Assembly: GCA_031417835.1 (NCBI GenBank)
Contig: JANOWJ010000208.1
Location: 1 to 36,832 of the forward strand
Reading direction: 5' to 3'
DNA length: 36,832 nt
Source of the DNA: JADJLQ01 sp031417835
GTDB lineage: Bacteria; Bacteroidota; Bacteroidia; Chitinophagales; Saprospiraceae
Shown here: piece by piece, positions 32,810 through 36,832 of the stretch
Layout of the letters: every line of letters begins with the position of its first letter
How positions within the stretch are numbered: the first letter of the stretch is position 1
Translations under genes and position numbers: made by a program
The notes under the pieces: generated by a model
Databases searched by the model: none
Told to the model about the DNA's origin: nothing
Seen by the model: the letters and a program-made list of their open reading frames with translations, nothing else

Positions 32810-35800
32810 ATGAGCGTAAAATCTACATTATTACCAATTGCCATAATGAGCTTGGCTTTAGTCGCTTTCCTGCCACAAACTAGACTGTCAATCTTCAAAG
32901 TATATTCCACTTATGGCCAAAAGGCCACACCTCAAATGACCTTGTGGCGAATAGACTCAATGCATTTAGCAGATGGTACTAAAGGCTCTGCCATTCTTTG
33001 GCCTTGTGATGAAGAGTATTATTTTAATTATCATCCCAATACAAATGAAGATATTATTATTGAAATAAAAAATGACGCTGTCGCTGGTTCTGCTGATTTG
33101 ATATTGCAGTTACCCTTGGTATTTGATGGAGGAAGCTTTGGACCACTAAGTATTATTGAGCAACCAGAAGTAAGCACTTTAGCTCCAGGTGAGGAAACTC
33201 ATTTTATTGTGAGACATACTGGGGGACCCAATTATATTCATAGTGAAGCTGCCATTACGATCAATAGTAATGACCCTTCGTTTCCTTCATGCGTTTTAAA
33301 TTTTGAGGTAGGAGTGGTAGTGTGTGGATTTGGATTGATTGAATTTACCAATCAATCTGGATGTAATGATAACACCACGACCAACGATGCCTCTGATGAT
33401 TTTTTCACTGCAGATATCGTAATAAATTTTGTCAGTCGGCCTGGCTCCGGCAATCTCACAGTTACAGGTGCTTCATTATTAAGCTCACTTTCCATTGCTG
33501 CAGCATCTACTAATTCTAGCACACAACATACTTTCACTAATGTATCATTTATAGCCAATGGATTGTCAAGTCAACTTACATTTGCTTTCAGCGCAGAAGC
33601 TAATTGTCTAGGTTTTGAAAATTCTCCTGCTGTAAGTTCCTGCTCTGTCGGTGCTGTGTGTGATCTTGATCAAGGCATGACATTCGACAATAATAGTATT
33701 TGCAATGATAATGGGACACCATCAAATGCCTTGGATGATTATTTTACGAGTGATGTACAAGTATTTTTTGCTAATCCGCCTGCTACTGGTAATCTAGTAT
33801 TGAATGGTGCTGGCGTACATACTAGTGTTTCTGTCCCTGTAGGAAGTTTAGGATCAGGCACCTCACATACGTTTATAAGTGTTCAATTAGTGGCTAATGG
33901 AATGGCCAATCTGATCACAGCGACATTCGATGCCAATCCGGGGGGATGTACGGGTAGTGCCACAGGACCTGGTGTTAATTCCTGTTCTACTGGGCCGCCA
34001 GCCTGCGACATTACCAGTGTTAGCCTTTTCGGTATTGGTATTTGCAATAATAATAATACGAATGACCCTAGTGATGATTATTTCATAGCTAATGTAGCTG
34101 TGGGTTATGTGAATCCACCACTTACCGGCGCTCTACAAATAGAACCTGGTGGAGATGCAATTGGGACTTATTCTATTCCGGTTGGGTCTCTTTCCGGCAA
34201 TGCAGATACTTTTTTTAATGTAAATTTCAAGGCAGATGGTATGCTCACTGTAGTAGAGGTGGAGTTTACTATACCTGCCAACCAATGTGTACAAACAATA
34301 TCTGGCCCAACCGTCGGGCCTTGTTCTCCAGTATGTGATATCACGAGTGTTAATTTTGCCAATGTCAGTGGTTGCAGTAGAAATGGCACTGACGATCCAT
34401 CTGATGATTTTTTCACCGCTGATGTAATTGTAAATTTTATCAATGCACCAAATACTGGTGATTTTCAAATTGAACCTGGTGGTGATGCCATTGGACTTTA
34501 CGCCATAGCCGTGGGTTCTCTCATCGGCACATCGCATACTTTTACAAATGTGCTTTTCAAAGCAGATGGTACTCCTACAATAGCTGAGGTGGAATTTACG
34601 CTTCCTGCCAATATTTGTGTCCAAACTCAAGTAGGCCCTACCGTGCCACCATGTTCTGAATGCCAGCCACTTTCAATCGTCTATGTCGACTCTGCAGCCT
34701 CAGGTGTTAATAATGGCACCTCATGGGTCAATGCTTATACAAAACTCCAGGATGCATTGCTTGGATGCCCTGCAGATACTATTTTAGTTGCACATGGAAC
34801 GTATTATCCTGATCACGGAATAGGATTGACGAACGATGATAGAAGTATATCTTTTAATATACTAGATTCTACTGTTCTTTTAGGTGGTTATTTTGGCGGT
34901 CTAGGCCCAGACTCATCCTCCCGTGACTATTTATGCAATAAAACCATCCTCTGCGGAGAAATACAACAAGACGCAGATTCGAGCAATAATAGCTACCACG
35001 TGGTGACCACGACTAATGTGAGTGAACAGACGGTGGTGGATGGATTTTGTATTACGGATGGTAATGCCAATGGAATTAGTATTTCCACTCTTGGTGGTGG
35101 AGGATGGTATAATGTTGGCTCAGGAGATGGACATCGGTCAAACCCATCTATAGTAAATGTTATAATTAGTAGCAACTATGCTTTAGCAGGTGGCGGAATG
35201 TATAACGATGGTTATCTTGGAGAGTGTCTGCCTCACTTAATCAATGTAACTATCAGTGGGAATAGTGCAAGTGCTCGAGGGGGTGGTATGTTTAATTATA
35301 GTCTTACCAGTGGCACCAGCAGCCCGAGGCTGACCAATGTATTGATCATCGGAAATATTGCAGGTACAAATGGAGGTGGAATAGTCAATTCTGGTTTTAA
35401 TGGGGGTACAAGCAGTCCAATCTTTACCAATGTAGTCTTCAGTGGTAATAAAGCAATTATGCAAGGCGGCGCGATGGAAAATTTTGGAACCGGAGGTACT
35501 ACCAATCCAACTATTACCAATGGTATTTTTTGGAATAATGCAGCGAATACAGATTCTATTATTTCTGAATCTAACTCAACCACCACCATCACTTATAGCA
35601 TTCTTCAATCTGGCCTTTTGGATGGGGGCACTGATATTACTGACCTTTCAAACAAGGCACAGGGTACCGATCCTTTGTTTGTCAATGCGCCTGCAGCATC
35701 ATCGGCACCGACGGCTGATGGAGACTTTCATCTCAGTGGATTATCACAGGCGATTAATATGGGCCTAAATGATTCCATTGTAAGTGCCATGACGGGTTAT

Positions 35801-36832
35801 GCATTTGTCGATCTAGATGGTCTGCCAAGAGTGATCTATGCTACCGTCGATATGGGTGCTTACGAATTCCCATTAAATTGTAACTCGGATACCTTATATG
35901 TGCAAGCCAATGGCTCGGTGCCATCTATTCCTATCGATAGTTTCATAGGGATACCAGTCAATCCGGAATGCCAGTTGGTTATAGATGGCGAGGTAGTGAC
36001 TACCGCTGTACCATTTGACTGCGATGATCGTGGCACGATTAATTATTCGGTAGCATTTATAAAATCAAATTGTGATATCCCGGATACCTTATACAGCTGC
36101 ATCAAAGTCATCACGGTACTGGATACATTTTTCAAAAACTTTGTAGCCATCGGTAGCCTCAATGTATCGCTCGATGCGATGTGTATGCAGGTATTGACAG
36201 CCCATGATTTATTATCCAATTTTAGAGGATGTAATATAGATTATGATGTTGAGATCAGTTATCCAGCCGGTACAAACACGTATCCATCAGCTGATAAACT
36301 CGATCGCAGTCATATCGGCTATTGTATGGTTGTATCTGTGATAGAAACTACTACAGGCAATAGGACCTGGGGTCGGATCTGCGTCGAAGACAAAGCACCC
36401 CCACAGCTCAATTGCGATATCATCGATACCGTGACTTGTTTTGAATACAGTGCTTTACCAAACGGTAGCTATACAGTGAATGACAATTGTGGTCCACCGG
36501 TGAAAGTGACGATCGTAGGTGAAACCTTTACCGACTACGGTTGTGACAGTGCCTTACTCCAGGGAGTCGTCAGTCGCCAATTGGTTGCTCGCGATCAATG
36601 GGGCAATAGTGTCAATTGTGTCAAAGTATATCATATCATCAAACTTGAACTGGATAGTGTAATCTGTCCAAGAGATACGATGGTGGATTGCAGCAAAGAA
36701 GTGATAGAACTAACCATAGGTGGCGTAAAGAAAAAAGTATCTATCCTTGATCCGATCCGCAGTGGTTATCCCACGATCAAAACAGCTAAAGGCATAAAGG
36801 CTTTAGGTTTTAACAACGCCTCTTGCAAACTC
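32810..36832 (+). CDS. Giant multidomain surface protein, 3'-truncated
   Basis: The frame from ATG 32810 is open to the window end (1341 residues seen). A signal peptide (about residues 1-38) precedes a choice-of-anchor-D/ASH-like domain (about 55-170). Four tandem repeats of about 110 residues follow (172-617), then a right-handed beta-helix of the choice-of-anchor-Q type (618-1022: WVNAYTKLQDAL, ILVAHGTYYPDHG, VVDGF, repeated GGG turns). HYR-like, Cys-containing modules end the visible part (VCPRDT-type ICPRDTMVDCSKE and VEDKAPPQLNCD). Such proteins in Saprospiraceae usually end with a type IX secretion or gliding-associated C-terminal domain, which would lie outside the window. Adhesion or matrix function is likely. 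Confidence 0.85.
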   Translation, partial: MSVKSTLLPIAIMSLALVAFLPQTRLSIFKVYSTYGQKATPQMTLWRIDSMHLADGTKGSAILWPCDEEYYFNYHPNTNEDIIIEIKNDAVAGSADLILQLPLVFDGGSFGPLSIIEQPEVSTLAPGEETHFIVRHTGGPNYIHSEAAITINSNDPSFPSCVLNFEVGVVVCGFGLIEFTNQSGCNDNTTTNDASDDFFTADIVINFVSRPGSGNLTVTGASLLSSLSIAAASTNSSTQHTFTNVSFIANGLSSQLTFAFSAEANCLGFENSPAVSSCSVGAVCDLDQGMTFDNNSICNDNGTPSNALDDYFTSDVQVFFANPPATGNLVLNGAGVHTSVSVPVGSLGSGTSHTFISVQLVANGMANLITATFDANPGGCTGSATGPGVNSCSTGPPACDITSVSLFGIGICNNNNTNDPSDDYFIANVAVGYVNPPLTGALQIEPGGDAIGTYSIPVGSLSGNADTFFNVNFKADGMLTVVEVEFTIPANQCVQTISGPTVGPCSPVCDITSVNFANVSGCSRNGTDDPSDDFFTADVIVNFINAPNTGDFQIEPGGDAIGLYAIAVGSLIGTSHTFTNVLFKADGTPTIAEVEFTLPANICVQTQVGPTVPPCSECQPLSIVYVDSAASGVNNGTSWVNAYTKLQDALLGCPADTILVAHGTYYPDHGIGLTNDDRSISFNILDSTVLLGGYFGGLGPDSSSRDYLCNKTILCGEIQQDADSSNNSYHVVTTTNVSEQTVVDGFCITDGNANGISISTLGGGGWYNVGSGDGHRSNPSIVNVIISSNYALAGGGMYNDGYLGECLPHLINVTISGNSASARGGGMFNYSLTSGTSSPRLTNVLIIGNIAGTNGGGIVNSGFNGGTSSPIFTNVVFSGNKAIMQGGAMENFGTGGTTNPTITNGIFWNNAANTDSIISESNSTTTITYSILQSGLLDGGTDITDLSNKAQGTDPLFVNAPAASSAPTADGDFHLSGLSQAINMGLNDSIVSAMTGYAFVDLDGLPRVIYATVDMGAYEFPLNCNSDTLYVQANGSVPSIPIDSFIGIPVNPECQLVIDGEVVTTAVPFDCDDRGTINYSVAFIKSNCDIPDTLYSCIKVITVLDTFFKNFVAIGSLNVSLDAMCMQVLTAHDLLSNFRGCNIDYDVEISYPAGTNTYPSADKLDRSHIGYCMVVSVIETTTGNRTWGRICVEDKAPPQLNCDIIDTVTCFEYSALPNGSYTVNDNCGPPVKVTIVGETFTDYGCDSALLQGVVSRQLVARDQWGNSVNCVKVYHIIKLELDSVICPRDTMVDCSKEVIELTIGGVKKKVSILDPIRSGYPTIKTAKGIKALGFNNASCKL
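33323..34660 (+). repeat. Four tandem about 110-residue repeats in the surface protein
   Basis: The units begin with Cys at 33323, 33659, 34004 and 34334 and are 112, 115, 110 and 109 residues long. Each has a Cys near its start, an SDDFFTADV-type or LDDYFTSDV-type strand, a PPxTGxL-type turn, an ANG/ADG motif and a closing C-x-GP pair. Units 3 and 4 are closest (DPSDDYF/DPSDDFF, EPGGDAIG in both), which points to recent duplication. The fold is probably Ig-like. Confidence 0.8.

Noticed and set aside
34133..35592. Several open frames on the minus strand opposite the surface-protein repeats
   Set aside because: They mirror the low-complexity coding sequence of the plus-strand gene, which has a continuous, domain-rich frame.

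Overview
The window looks like a chromosomal segment of a Bacteroidota bacterium, probably Saprospiraceae-like. The evidence is the near-absence of Shine-Dalgarno sequences, several promoters of the Bacteroidota type (TTG, about 20 bases, TAnnTTTG), a DUF177-rpmF pair, a Tat-type DUF1501 protein paired with a PSD1/cytochrome-type protein, and a very large secreted multidomain surface protein at the right edge. No rRNA, tRNA, CRISPR array, transposase or prophage gene was seen.

Layout. 1-960: the 3' end of a beta-propeller sensor-type gene, then a short remnant of a serine hydrolase. 961-5698 (minus): DUF1501 plus a PSD1/LamG/cytochrome-type protein, a two-gene operon. 5766-7055 (minus): two unrecognised genes, the larger with an apparent one-base frameshift in a homopolymer next to its start. 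7105-10284 (minus): a large VPS10/BNR-repeat exported protein. 10469-13712: a fatty-acid or acyl-CoA oxidation island made of an acyl-CoA dehydrogenase, a 43-residue acidic peptide, a TetR regulator and a 2[4Fe-4S] ferredoxin. 13987-14568 (minus): an ECF sigma factor. 14891-21695 (plus): uvrA followed without a gap by an M20-type hydrolase, a CDP-alcohol phosphatidyltransferase and a membrane-anchored sulfatase/LTA-synthase-like enzyme. 21702-24580 (minus, converging on the former): RibA (GTP cyclohydrolase II), a medium-chain dehydrogenase homologue, a divergent 6-pyruvoyl-tetrahydropterin-synthase homologue and a family 4 glycosyltransferase. 24670-31958 (minus): housekeeping genes gcvP, metK, a FAH-family hydrolase, trpS, RidA, rpmF and DUF177. 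31959-32809: a long AT-rich non-coding stretch with a strong hairpin and decayed coding scraps. 32810 to the end: a giant surface protein with a choice-of-anchor-D-like domain, four tandem Ig-like repeats, a choice-of-anchor-Q beta-helix and HYR-like Cys-containing modules, cut by the window edge.

The most interesting part is 17740-24580. GTP cyclohydrolase II, a PTPS-fold protein that has lost its catalytic Cys and one zinc His, a dehydrogenase-fold protein without zinc ligands, a glycosyltransferase, a CDP-alcohol phosphatidyltransferase and a phosphoglycerol-transferase-like membrane enzyme sit together. This suggests an uncharacterised pathway that makes a GTP-derived (pterin- or pyrimidine-like) compound and/or a glyco-phospholipid. 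The grouping and the residue substitutions are seen directly; the pathway is inferred.
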